Assembly (NCBI RefSeq): GCF_036373705.1
Contig: NC_089864.1
Coordinates: 4,431,001-4,495,000 of the forward strand
Source: Amia ocellicauda
Lineage: Eukaryota; Chordata; Actinopteri; Amiiformes; Amiidae
Reading direction: 5' to 3'
Length of the DNA: 64,000 nucleotides
The notes beneath the pieces are model-generated. The model worked only from the letters and a program-made list of their open reading frames with translations. It had not been told where the DNA came from and did not search any database. Below, in pieces: positions 11,701 through 21,849 of the stretch. The number at the start of each line of letters is the position of its first letter. Within the stretch, counting starts at the first letter, position 1. Position numbers and translations under genes: made by a program.

Positions 11701-13914
11701 ATGAGCATCCCTCACCATGGAGTGGAGGACCACCTGGAGAGAGAGAGACAGAGAGAGGATTACAGGGAGATGGAAAGTTGGTCACGCAAACAGATATAGG
11801 GAGAGAGGGAGAGAAGACAGATGAAGAGAGAAACACTGGTAAAAAGACAGACAGACAGAAGAGGAGACAGGAATGCAGAGGCCGACAAACAAATAGGCTG
11901 GCAAACACACAGAGAAACAGACAGTTTGACACAGACAGAAGTGGACAAATGGAGAGATGGACATATGCAGTCATCATGGATACCTGTTGGAAGGGCAGCT
12001 GTCCAGTCAGCTCTGACCCCAGCATAACCATCCGTGCGACCCAGAAGAAGATGAGGTCACTTCCTGTCTCCAGGAGGCTGTTGGGATAGAACCTCTGCAG
12101 ATCTGGAGTCTGAGAGGAAATCACAGAGAGTAGATTTGTCAATTAAAATAAAAAAAGTTTTATTTTGAGAAAAGCTCAAAACACTCAAAGACTGATGCAC
12201 ACAGACCCCAACAGTCACACATGCACTCTCACACTGAGACACACACACTGACACACACCTGGTCTGGCCAGCCCAACATAGCGAATGGAAACAAAGCAGA
12301 TGAGAACCAGGTGTCCAGCACATCTGGATCTGAACAAAGAGAGAGAGAGAGAATCAGTAAGTCAGTCACTCAGAGCATCGGTCAGTTGGTGAATCGGTCC
12401 GTGAATCAGCTAATATATCAATCAGTCAGTCTGCCACTCAGCAAGTCAGTGTATGAGTCAGTTCATCGGTGGGGGGGCTCTTGCCTTGCGTCAGGGTGAC
12501 TTCCTCTTCAGACACCCCATATTTCTGTGCGGCCTTCTTCCTGGCCTCGTCTGAGCTCCGCCCGCACACCCACAATGCATCGCTGCCTTCCTGTGTGCAA
12601 CAAGAGACAAAAGTCAATCATCCCCCTGTTCACACAGCTGTATTGAGTGTTGACAAGAGGGTGGGGGGAAGGGAGTAAACTTTGGACTGGCAGAGAGAAA
12701 GAGTGAGAGAGAGAGCAAGACTGAGTCCCTGACATTAACAACAGTCTGACACAAAGCAATATAGATGGATTGACAGACAGATCAATACACAGACAGTTTT
12801 GCAGTAGCACCTCTTGCAGTTCAGCTGATCCTGAGAAAGACACCTGATAGGCTGGAATCTGGTGACCCCACCACAGCTGCCTGGAGATGCACCAATCACT
12901 GAGGAGAGGGAGAGAGAGGGACATAGACACACTGAGTGAGTGAGTGAGTGTCTGGACTCTAGAGAACATTAATACTGCTTAGAGAGGGTGAGACAGGAGG
13001 TCTCTCCTCTCCCAGCCCAGTGTCTCACCTGATGTTGGACAGCCAGGACCTCCAGGTCTTCTTGTAGAAGTCGGGAGTGATGTCCAACTGTCCGTCTTCC
13101 ACTGCCTGGCGGGGGGGACAGGGACAGAACAATCGACTCACACTGACACACTGACTGAGTGATGCAATAACTGACTGAGACACAGATTCAGTAACCTTGT
13201 TGTCCATGTGTTTGTGTGTCCGTGTGTGTGTGTGTGTCTCACCTGCATGGCTCTCTGTGCCATCGCCTCACAGCGCACAAACCACTGACTCCTTAACAGG
13301 GGCTCCACCACGTCCCCTGAACGACTGAGAGGGAGAGAGGGAGAGAGAGAGACACACACATCAATGCTTTTGCAACACTGGGCTTAACTTCAGATGCCAA
13401 TAAACATTTTATTTTCTGACATGAATTTGCACAGCAAGTGGAAGAGTGGGGTTTAAACAGACAGCTGATGGGCGCAATGCTCCCAGTGTGTCCCTATTGG
13501 TTTACACCCCTGGGGGGGAGGGGTTACCTGCAGATTGGCAGGGTCATGGGGTGCTCCACCGTGCCTCTATAGAGCCCCCTCTCCTTCAGCGCAGACAGCA
13601 CCTTCCCCCTCGCCTCGAACCGCCGCACACCCTGAAAGAGAGCAAGAGATGGGGGAGAGAGAAAGACAGGGGTAATAAACTTGCTATAACTGAAAAGAGC
13701 CTAAAGAACATCACCAGTGTGAGGAGAAAATGCGAGTGCCATGGAGGGGGTGCGTTTGGTGTGGTTTGGTTGGCGGCTGGGCCCACCTGTAGCCATTTGC
13801 CGCACAGCTCGTTCATGGTGCCATCTCCTCCAATCACAGAGAGCCGTGGGAGGGCGTGTCGCAGGGACAGCTGGAAGTCTGTGTGATCGTGAGCGGGAGT
13901 GACTTTTACTGCCC

Positions 13915-13959
<45 letters not shown>

Positions 13960-15882
13960 GGGGGGGGGGGCTATATAGATACAGATTATATAATTAATAC
14001 AGTACAGATCCACAGACACTGGACACTACAGTTCACCAAAACTGCACTGCGAGAGACAGGAATAGACAAAGGAAGAGGAAGAGAATGAAAGAGAGAGGGA
14101 GGGGAAGAGACAGAGGGAGAGGAGGGTCTGTACCAGTGCCCAGCTGTGTGTCCACTATGGGGTCAGTCAGGATGGGCAGCAGACGGCCAGTGAAGGGGTG
14201 ACAACACACACTGCCCTGGAGAGACTGAGAGAGAGAGAGAGGGACTTTTAAATGTATACTGACTGTGACACTGACTGATACAAAGACACACAGAAAAACT
14301 GTCTGACTGACACAGTGACTGGCTGGGGGGGTTACCTGGTAGCGGGGATCATCGGGGTGAACAACGATCGCCACGTCACCCAGCATCGTCTCTGGACGAG
14401 TGGTAGACACTGCAATCTCTCCATCTGAAAGAGAGGGAAGAGAGGGGGGCAATACGGTGCAGTAGCGTTAAGTACAATACAGTGCAGTATAGTACAGTGA
14501 AGTAAAATATACTGTAGTACACTACAGTGCCGAATATTATAGTATATTACACTATAGCGCAGTGCCGTACAGTACATTATGGCACAGTGCAGTCCTCACC
14601 CTGTCCCTCTAAGGGGTAGGCGAATGTCACCATGGTCCCAAACTCCACCTTGTCCTCGTACCCGGGGACAGACAGCAGAGTCCTGCCGCTGAGCTGCACA
14701 CTGTCCACCTGCAATCACAGCCAACCACAGTCAGAAACGTATGACAAGGCTACAGCAGTGTGGAAACAGCACTTCCACAGAAGACCAGGGCAATGTGAAC
14801 AGTGCAGAGAGAGAGAGAGGGAGGGAGGGAGAGAAGGAGAGAGAGGGAGAAGGAAGAGGATACCACACTGGCTGACTGATTGACTGAGACAGTGACTATC
14901 TGACAGAGTGAATAAATTCCTGAAAGAGAGGAGGCAGAGAGGGGGTGGTGGTGCTGACCTCGATGTCGGAGATGGCGGAGGTAAGGGCGCAGGACCAGTT
15001 GACCAGCCGCTCGCTGCGGTAGATCAGTCCAGCCTCAAACAGACGCACAAACGCCTCGGACACTGCAGCACTGAACCCCTGGGGGGGGAGTGGAGGGAGA
15101 GATAGAGAGAAAAGGTGTGAGGGGTGAGAGGGAAGGAGGAAGAGTGAGAGAGAGAAGGGGGTGGGGGGAAGGAGAAATAAGAAAGAAAGAGGAGTGAGTA
15201 CAGTATATACACAGCATGTGTGTTATAGTGTGTATTACAGGGTACAGTACAGTGTTTAAATTATAGTGTGTGTATGAAGTGTGTTTTTTGCAGGACTTCT
15301 TTATAAACAGTATTTCAGTCAGGACCCCAATTATATTGTGTCTATGGTAGTGTGTCCGACAGTGTGTATAGACAGATGATGTACTATAGTGTGTGTTTAG
15401 AAATGGTTGCAGTGCGTGTGCCGGTACCGGGTCCATGGTGAAGCAGGCCCGGCTCCAGTCCAGAGAGGCCCCGAGTCTCCTCAGCTGCAGATAGATCTCG
15501 TCTCCCTTCCTGAGACAGAGACAACAAGCAATGTTACACACAATCAACCTTACACACCAGGGCACAATGTCCTATACACGTACACACTGGCAAGGCCTGC
15601 TAAAACACTGAGGTACACACATAGACACAAGTTGACGCACACTCCTTCAGACACTCTGTTACACCCACACTGTTACACATACACACTAAAAAACACACAC
15701 ACACTGTAGACTGCGAGACTTAAAAAACAGACTCAGGCAGATAAATGGGCTCAGACATGGAAAGCGAGAGAGTGAGAGACTCACTCTTTCTTCCAGTCCC
15801 ACACTTCTTCCAGGAACTGCTGTCTGCTAAGATCTTGTCTGCGTAACCCCCTCTCTCTGAGCAGCCTCCTCTCCACCACTGC

Positions 15883-15946
<64 letters not shown>

Positions 15947-16755
15947 TTAATATAGATACAATGACAGACTGGTGAGAGACAGAGTGACCAGTGAGTGTAC
16001 AGTCAGTTACCTGGGTTGCGATGCCAGCGTGGTCACAGCCTGGAACCCACAGCACCCGATAGCCCTGCATCCTCCGCCTGAAATACAACAACACAGCTGA
16101 CACGCACAACACAACCATGTACAAGAATAAACAACTAAAAACTACAGTTCCCAGAATGCTCCGGGGCCTCACCAGCGGGTCAGTGCATCTTCTATGGCCA
16201 CGGTGAGGGCGTGGCCAAGGTGGAGCGATCCGGTCACATTGGGTGGAGGGATACACAGGGAGAAGGTGTGCTCCACAGCCTGAGGGAGCCGGCTCTACAT
16301 TTTCCAATAGAGAATAGGGAGTGAAAGAGAGGGAAAAAATTACAGGGAAGAAAGAAAGAACACATGGACTAGTGGCAAAGAAAGCAAGACACACACACAC
16401 ACACACTCTCTCTCTCTCACATGGTACTCTGGAGTGAAGAATCCCTCTTTCTCCCACCACTGGTACCAGCAGGCTTCCACATATTGGGGGCTGTAGGCTG
16501 ATGGGAGGGGGGCCGAGGTGTCTGAGAGAGAGAGAGAGAGAAAGGGGGTTAGTTCAGATAAACTGACTGACCAGACACTACAGTACATTAACAACTGACT
16601 GAATGACTTGACTGACTGGACACTAACACTGACTGACTGATTAGACACATGATGGACACTCTGCTGAAAGGCAGAGAGAGAGGGAATCAGAGAGGAGAAT
16701 GTGAAAGGGGAGAAAGATAAATTGACAGAAGGAAATGGAAAGAGATGGGGAGAGG

Positions 16756-16790
<35 letters not shown>

Positions 16791-17368
16791 GTGCGTGTTG
16801 AAGACTATAACGACTCCCCTACCCTTCTTCGATCCGGGTGGGGTGGGGATGGTGTAGGCCACCTTCTCTTTCTCCCTCCATCTCACCCCTCGCTCCTCAC
16901 CACCCTAGCAGGACACAATGAAAAAGACTTTCACAAAGTCTTTCACACAGAGACTGATGACAGTAATTACTAGTACCTCCCACACTCTCTGCCTCTCTCC
17001 CTCCCTCTCCCTCCTTCTCTCCTATCCCCTGCCTAAATATCTCCCTCCCTCTCCTCACCCCTCTTCTCCATATCCCTCCCTACATCTCACCCTCTCTCCC
17101 ACTTTACCCATCCTCTGCTTCCCTTCCCCTCTCCCTCTCTCACAGTGTCAGTGCCGCAGTGTGTCAGGATGGCTCTCTCCTTCTCTCTCCGTCTCCTCTC
17201 TTTCTCAGCACGGTGTCTCAGTGAAGGAGGGGGAGGGGGAGGGGGAGGGGGGGTGGTCCCAGAATCTTTGCTACAGAGTCTGCAGACACCCCCACGGGCC
17301 CCCCACAGGTCCCGCAGCAGCCCCAGTCTGCCCACTCCCACTGGGGCACAGCAAACTGGGCGCCACAT
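8702..17368 (-). CDS. vars2: vars2: mitochondrial valyl-tRNA synthetase, 29 coding exons
   Basis: Class I synthetase charging mitochondrial tRNA-Val. Exons 5'-3': 17368-17144, 16904-16823, 16521-16421, 16294-16173, 16077-16011, 15882-15785, 15509-15428, 15078-14959, 14708-14600, 14424-14336, 14215-14134, 13914-13787, 13631-13528, 13324-13243, 13105-13029, 12898-12811, 12590-12485, 12329-12259, 12109-11984, 11733-11629, 11492-11424, 11261-11183, 11056-10929, 10748-10596, 10357-10154, 9962-9851, 9491-9307, 9086-8937, 8782-8702. They join without a frame break into 1,074 aa (human VARS2 is 1,063). Landmarks: Arg-rich, acid-poor N-terminus (targeting peptide), HLGH (class I HIGH) in exon 4, DHAGIATQ in exon 5, the editing domain with [24 protein letters not shown] in exon 20, an anticodon-binding domain and a C-terminal coiled segment. 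No N-terminal GST domain, so VARS2 rather than VARS1. All introns are GT-AG except one GC-AG after exon 17. Confidence 0.95.
9481..9700. repeat. Tandem repeat in a vars2 intron
   Basis: About six imperfect units built from ACACTGCACC(A/C)ACA... and CAGCATTATAACAC. It abuts the acceptor of the 9491-9307 exon, so the repeat edge supplies the 3' splice site region. Confidence 0.8.
10425..10592. repeat. CAGT-rich tandem repeat in a vars2 intron
   Basis: Alternating CAGTCAGTGTATCAATCAG and CCAGTGTTTCAGTGTGTCAG units. Similar (CAGT)n/(GACT)n material recurs in most vars2 introns, for example 8850-8930, 11125-11170 and 12350-12460. Confidence 0.8.
13917..13955. repeat. (GA)n tract forming a vars2 polypyrimidine tract
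   Basis: On the gene strand this is (TC)n ending TCTCAG directly at the acceptor of the 13914-13787 exon. Confidence 0.9.
15884..15942. repeat. Long (GA)n tract at a vars2 acceptor
   Basis: Close to 30 GA units. On the gene strand it is a (TC)n run ending at the AG of the 15882-15785 exon. Confidence 0.9.
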
Positions 17369-17455
17369 AGCTGTGTTCTACTCCTGCTCTGCAGCCTGAG
17401 AGAGAGGAATGACATAGGAATGACATAAGACTGCATTAGGACTTAGGATAGGGGT

Positions 17456-18467
17456 GGGTCTCAGCCCTGGTCCTGCAGAGACACAGTCCAGTCCAGCAGG
17501 GTCTCAGCCCTGGTCCTGCAGAGACACAGTCCAGTCCAGCAGGGTCTCAGCCCTGGTCCTGCAGAGACACAGTCCAGTCCAGCAGGGTCTCAGCCCTGGT
17601 CCTGCAGAGACATAGTCCAGTCCAGCAGGGTCTCAGCCCTGGTCCTGCAGAGACACAGTCCAGTCCAGCAGGGTCTCAGCCCTGGTCCTGCAGAGACACA
17701 GTCCAGTCCAGCAGGGTCTCAGCCCTGGTCCTGCAGAGACACAGTCCAGTCCAGCAGGGTCTCAGCCCTGGTCCTGCAGAGACACAGTCCAGTCCAGCAG
17801 GGTCTCAGCCCTGGTCCTGCAGAGACAGTCCAGTCCAGCAGGGTCTCAGCCCTGGTCCTGCAGAGACACAGTCCAGTCCAGCAGGGTGTCAGCCCTGGTC
17901 CTGCAGAGACACAGTCCAGTCCAGCAGGGTCTCAGCCCTGGTCCTGCAGAGACACAGTCCAGTCCAGCAGGGTCTCAGCCCTGGTCCTGCAGAGACACAG
18001 TCCAGTCCAGCAGGGTCTCAGCCCTGGTCCTGCAGAGACACAGTCCAGTCCAGCAGGGTGTCAGCCCTGGTCCTGCAGAGACACAGTCCAGTCCAGCAGG
18101 GTCTCAGCCCTGGTCCTGCAGAGACACAGTCCAGTCCAGCAGGGTCTCAGCCCTGGTCCTGCAGAGACACAGTCCAGTCCAGCAGGGTCTCAGCCCTGGT
18201 CCTGCAGAGACACAGTCCAGTCCAGCAGGGTCTCAGCCCTGGTCCTGCAGAGACACAGTCCAGTCCAGCAGGGTCTCAGCCCTGGTCCTGCAGAGACACA
18301 GTCCAGTCCAGCAGGGTCTCAGCCCTGGTCCTGCAGAGACACAGTCCAGTCCAGCAGGGTCTCAGCCCTGGTCCTGCAGAGACACAGTCCAGTCCATCAG
18401 GGTCTCAGCCCTGGTCCTGCAAAAACATAGTCCAGTCCAGCAGGGTCTCAGCCCTGGTCCTGTACTG
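17456..18467. repeat. 43-bp minisatellite, about 23 copies
   Basis: Near-identical 43-base units, each containing GGGTCTCAGCCCTGGTCCTG followed by CAGAGACACAGTCCAGTCCAG. Variants: a G for C in the GGGTGTCAG units starting near 17885 and 18057, a 2-base deletion near 17825, and decay in the last two units (AAAAACATAG). 43 is not a multiple of three and the unit has no stop codon in some frames, so it creates long false open frames. It lies 90 bases upstream of the vars2 start codon. Confidence 0.97.
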
Positions 18468-18663
18468 TAGTACATTAATTGTAGCAAGCTCCGTTTGTCT
18501 TTGCATCTGTCAATCTATGCAACTCAAAATATTCGCGACCAAGACAGAAAAACAACTCACCGACATAAGACACACATACCAGCAGCAACAACAATAACAA
18601 TAATCAACATCATCATACGAATAAGAATACCGACCGCTGCACACAATCAGGAAGGCATACAGG

Positions 18664-18678
18664 GCGCCGCCATCTTCC
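18664..18678 (-). promoter_or_regulatory. YY1-type site, possible vars2 promoter
   Basis: GCCGCCATCTTCC on the plus strand reads as the YY1 core AAGATGGCGGC on the vars2 strand. In human genes such sites often mark 5' ends. If used, vars2 would have a non-coding first exon on the far side of the minisatellite. The 18470-19290 interval otherwise shows only a moderately CpG-rich block at 19060-19200 next to ppp1r11. Confidence 0.4.
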
Positions 18679-19293
18679 TTTCAACCTTTAACCTCACGCA
18701 CGGCACGCTTGTCAACCAGAAACAAGTGCAGCGTGAGTGTCAGAGACGTCACAACTGTCAACGCCTAGATAACGTTTCAGCATTAAACATCACCCCAGTT
18801 ATTAAGAAACAATCAAAACAAACATCCTTGCAGTCTGGTCTGTAAAGGTGCATACTAGCGCAGTGCTGTATTTTGCGTCACTGAGTGCAAATATCGTCAG
18901 ACAGCTACGATCATGTGGTCTGAACCCATCTATCTATCATCTGTCCCCTGAAAAATGTCCATGACATGACCTTTTAGCTAAAGGTCTTAAAGTATCAAAG
19001 TAAGGCTAAAACCTGGCACTTCTATCTGGTTATGGTTTTACTTTACTAGGAACCAAAGGTGCGGCGGCCCGTGTTTCCCGGCCGGACCGCGCAGGAGGTG
19101 CAGCGGCTGCGCTTCCCCTGCCTTCACAGCAGCGACTCCGGCCACAACAACAACCCCCTCCCCGCCGCATCGTTCAGTATCGAGGTCCATTCCCTCGGCC
19201 TGAGCTGTCATCGTTTTAATAAACTGCAGTGTGGTTAGGTACTACTGGTAAGCCGCTGCTGTTTGCGCGTCGTGTGCTTTTTGATTTTTACCC

Positions 19294-20720
19294 ATGATGG
19301 CGGAAGCGGCCAGCGGTTCCAGAGAGACGATAACGGAGACGGAGACGGTGCAGACGGACACAGCGCCACCCCAGCAGGTAATACACGATCATAAGTCGCT
19401 GCGTCATTGTTTTAAACAAATGAATTGATACCACATTGGTATGTATATAGATCTGTATCTGTACCTGCATGTGGATGTAGCAGAGAGTTTGCAGTTTGGT
19501 CCCTGCAATCACCGGCTCTGCATAAAGGGATACAGTCAGCGAAAATACACACTAAACGAATGGAGTGATAGCTGAGTGTTGTAGTGGACAGTCCGTGTAG
19601 GCACCTGATATTGGTACAGAGAGACAGACCCCGCACCTTATACACGTAAGACTTAAACAGATATTGATACAGACATGTATATCTACTGTATTAAGCATAG
19701 TAAGTGTTGTATGCATAGTGTTATGGCCCCAGAGTGCTCAGTGTGCCGCTGCCTGTGCCTCCTCCCTCAGCAGTCTGCCAGTCTGTATCCCTCCCCGGGG
19801 AGCTGAGGTCTGGGATCAGGCCTGTGTGTCTGTGAGTCTCTCTCTCTGTACAATACAGTGCTCAGAGACTGTATTGTAGTGTCCTCTCTCTGAGAGGGTC
19901 CATACGGTCCTAAGTAATACACCGTGATGTTCACCTGCCTTCTGTCTCTGCAGGAGGGCCGCAGTCTGACCATCAAGCTGAGGAAGAGGAAGACGGATAA
20001 GAAGGTGGAGTGGTCCAGCGACACTGTGGACAACGAGCACCTGGGCCGGCGGTCATCCAAGTGTGAGTGTCTGTCCGCTGGACTGTGTGTCTGTCCGCTG
20101 GACTGTGTGTCTGTCCGTCCGCTCGACTGTGTGTCTCTCTGTCTGTCCACCTGTCTGCGTGACTGACTGGCTGTTTCTCTCCGATTGACACTTTCAGTGT
20201 CTCTGTGCCCCTCCCCAGTTTGTTTGGTCAGTCAGTCCCCTTTCTCAGTGAAATGTTAATGTACTTTAATTAGGACTTGTTATATATTTTAGTATTTTTT
20301 ATTTAATTTGCACTTACACTAATATGATATTTTTCTGTACGTCACCCTGGGTAAGGGCATCTTCTAATAAATATTATTATTGTCATATTATTATTATTAG
20401 TATATGCATATTAATAATGAGTGTAATGTGTCAAGCTGTGTCTGCACTAAACCCCAATCTCCCTCACCCAGCGCAGTGTTAATGAAGTGTAGGGCCCAGT
20501 AGGTGTTGAAGGACTGCAGTGACCCTCTCTCCCCACAGGCTGCTGTATCTATGAGAAGCCACGCCGGTTCGGGGAGAGCTCCTCAGAGAGTGAGGGTGAG
20601 GAGGATGGCTGCGGCAGCGTCAACTGCATCATGGGACACCGGCAACGAGCGTCTGACACAGCGCCGCCGGGAGCCGGAGGATCGGGACAGCAGCCACAGC
20701 AGGGCCGACACTCGCACTGA
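19294..20720 (+). CDS. ppp1r11: ppp1r11: protein phosphatase 1 inhibitor-3
   Basis: Small, heat-stable, mostly disordered inhibitor of PP1 (inhibitor-3). Exons 19294-19377, 19954-20062 and 20539-20720 join in phases 0 and 1 to give 124 aa (human 126). Exon 2 carries the family core [11 protein letters not shown], the PP1-docking KVEW and [16 protein letters not shown]. Exon 3 begins with [15 protein letters not shown], followed by an acidic run, then [12 protein letters not shown], equivalent to the Cys/His cluster of the mammalian protein. The C-terminus is Gln/Gly-rich. Splice sites: CAG|GTAATA, CTGCAG|GAG, T|GTGAGT, CCACAG|GC. Start: two Met codons in tandem; I use the first. It is head-to-head with vars2, 1.9 kb between start codons. 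In mammals PPP1R11 lies in the MHC class I region. Confidence 0.97.
20165..20395 (+). mobile_element. SINE-like repeat in ppp1r11 intron 2
   Basis: Ends in CACCCTGGGTAAGGGCATCTTCTAATAAATA followed by TTATTA repeats, a 3' end typical of fish SINEs and their partner LINEs. The body (TTTGTTTGGTCAGTCAGTCC through TTTGCACTTACACTAATATG) recurs at 23600-23730. Confidence 0.65.
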
Positions 20721-20940
20721 GAGCCAGAGAGAGAGAGACAGAGGGGAACATACAGGGAGAGGGAAAGAGGGAGGAAACGGGGAGTGAGGAGAGAAGAGAG
20801 GATGCCGAGAGATGGAGTCAGAAAAATCTGATGGAGAAGGAACATAATGTTAAACATAGAGAGGCGGAAAACAGACACAAACACTGATGGTGTCCCACTG
20901 ACTCCGAACAAGGGGAGGAGAGAGAGAGAGGGAGGGAGAC

Positions 20941-20988
<48 letters not shown>

Positions 20989-21452
20989 GTCAAATATGAT
21001 TGTATGCCATCTGTCTTCCCTTTCCTTTCTCTCTCTCCACCAAACTCCTCCCTCTTTCCCCTTTCTTCTCTCCTTCCCCCATCTCTCGCTCGCTCTCTCC
21101 TGTATAACGACTTGTTGCTGTAGACTCAGTATTGACCTAAGTTGACCAGATGCTGTATATGATATTATATTTTATTCCCAAGACGCACTATTGACTGGAC
21201 AGCTGCTGTCTTATTGGAGCTCGTCTGACAGTTTGAATGGGGCCAGTGAGTGGAGTTCACAGCCACCGCACTCACAACATCCGCAGATCCACAGCACTGG
21301 TGTTAAATAATACATGTTCACTCCCCCTGTTTGCTCTCCTCTCTCCTGCTCTACTGTCTAGTACCATACTGCACTACACTGTTCTGTATTGTACTTTACT
21401 ACACTGTAGCATCAGTCAGTCTTCCAGTGTCTCTACCTTGTACATCTTTCAC

Positions 21453-21510
<58 letters not shown>

Positions 21511-21830
21511 CCCATATTCTGTGTGTGAGTTTGTAATCTCTCTCTCTCTCTCTCTACTGGTGGGGGCAGAGCAGTGATATTACTCCAGTGCTGTAGGACT
21601 GGCGCCTGCATCACTCTGTGGTGAGGAACTGTATATAGTGAAAGGACTGTTTTATTTAATTTTACAATTGTTGCGAATATGTTGATATGGTTTTGATTAA
21701 AAGAAACTAATCATCCAAACCATCGACGAAACAAACAAAAAAAGGTGATTGTATCAGAACTGTCCATGTCTTCTTCTAGAATGATGGCTGCTTATTAAAC
21801 TTCAAAAGACCTTCAATTACAAAAATAAAT
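20721..21830 (+). other. ppp1r11 3'UTR with (GA)n and (CT)n tracts
   Basis: No coding signal. Simple-sequence runs (GA)n at 20945-20984 and (CT)n at 21453-21508. Candidate poly(A) signals are ATTAAA near 21697 and AATAAA at 21824-21829. Confidence 0.6.
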
Positions 21831-21849
21831 AATTTTAAAATCATGATGA

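Noticed and set aside
8702-17368. Assignment to cytosolic VARS1
   Set aside because: VARS1 has an N-terminal GST-like domain and about 1,260 residues; this protein has a short Arg-rich leader and 1,074 residues, and the C-terminal part fits VARS2.
17456-18467. CRISPR-like array
   Set aside because: The units are directly tandem with no unique spacers, and the genome is eukaryotic.
17886-18597. Long open frames across the minisatellite
   Set aside because: They arise because the 43-base unit lacks stops and is read through all three frames in turn. No gene signal outside the repeat.
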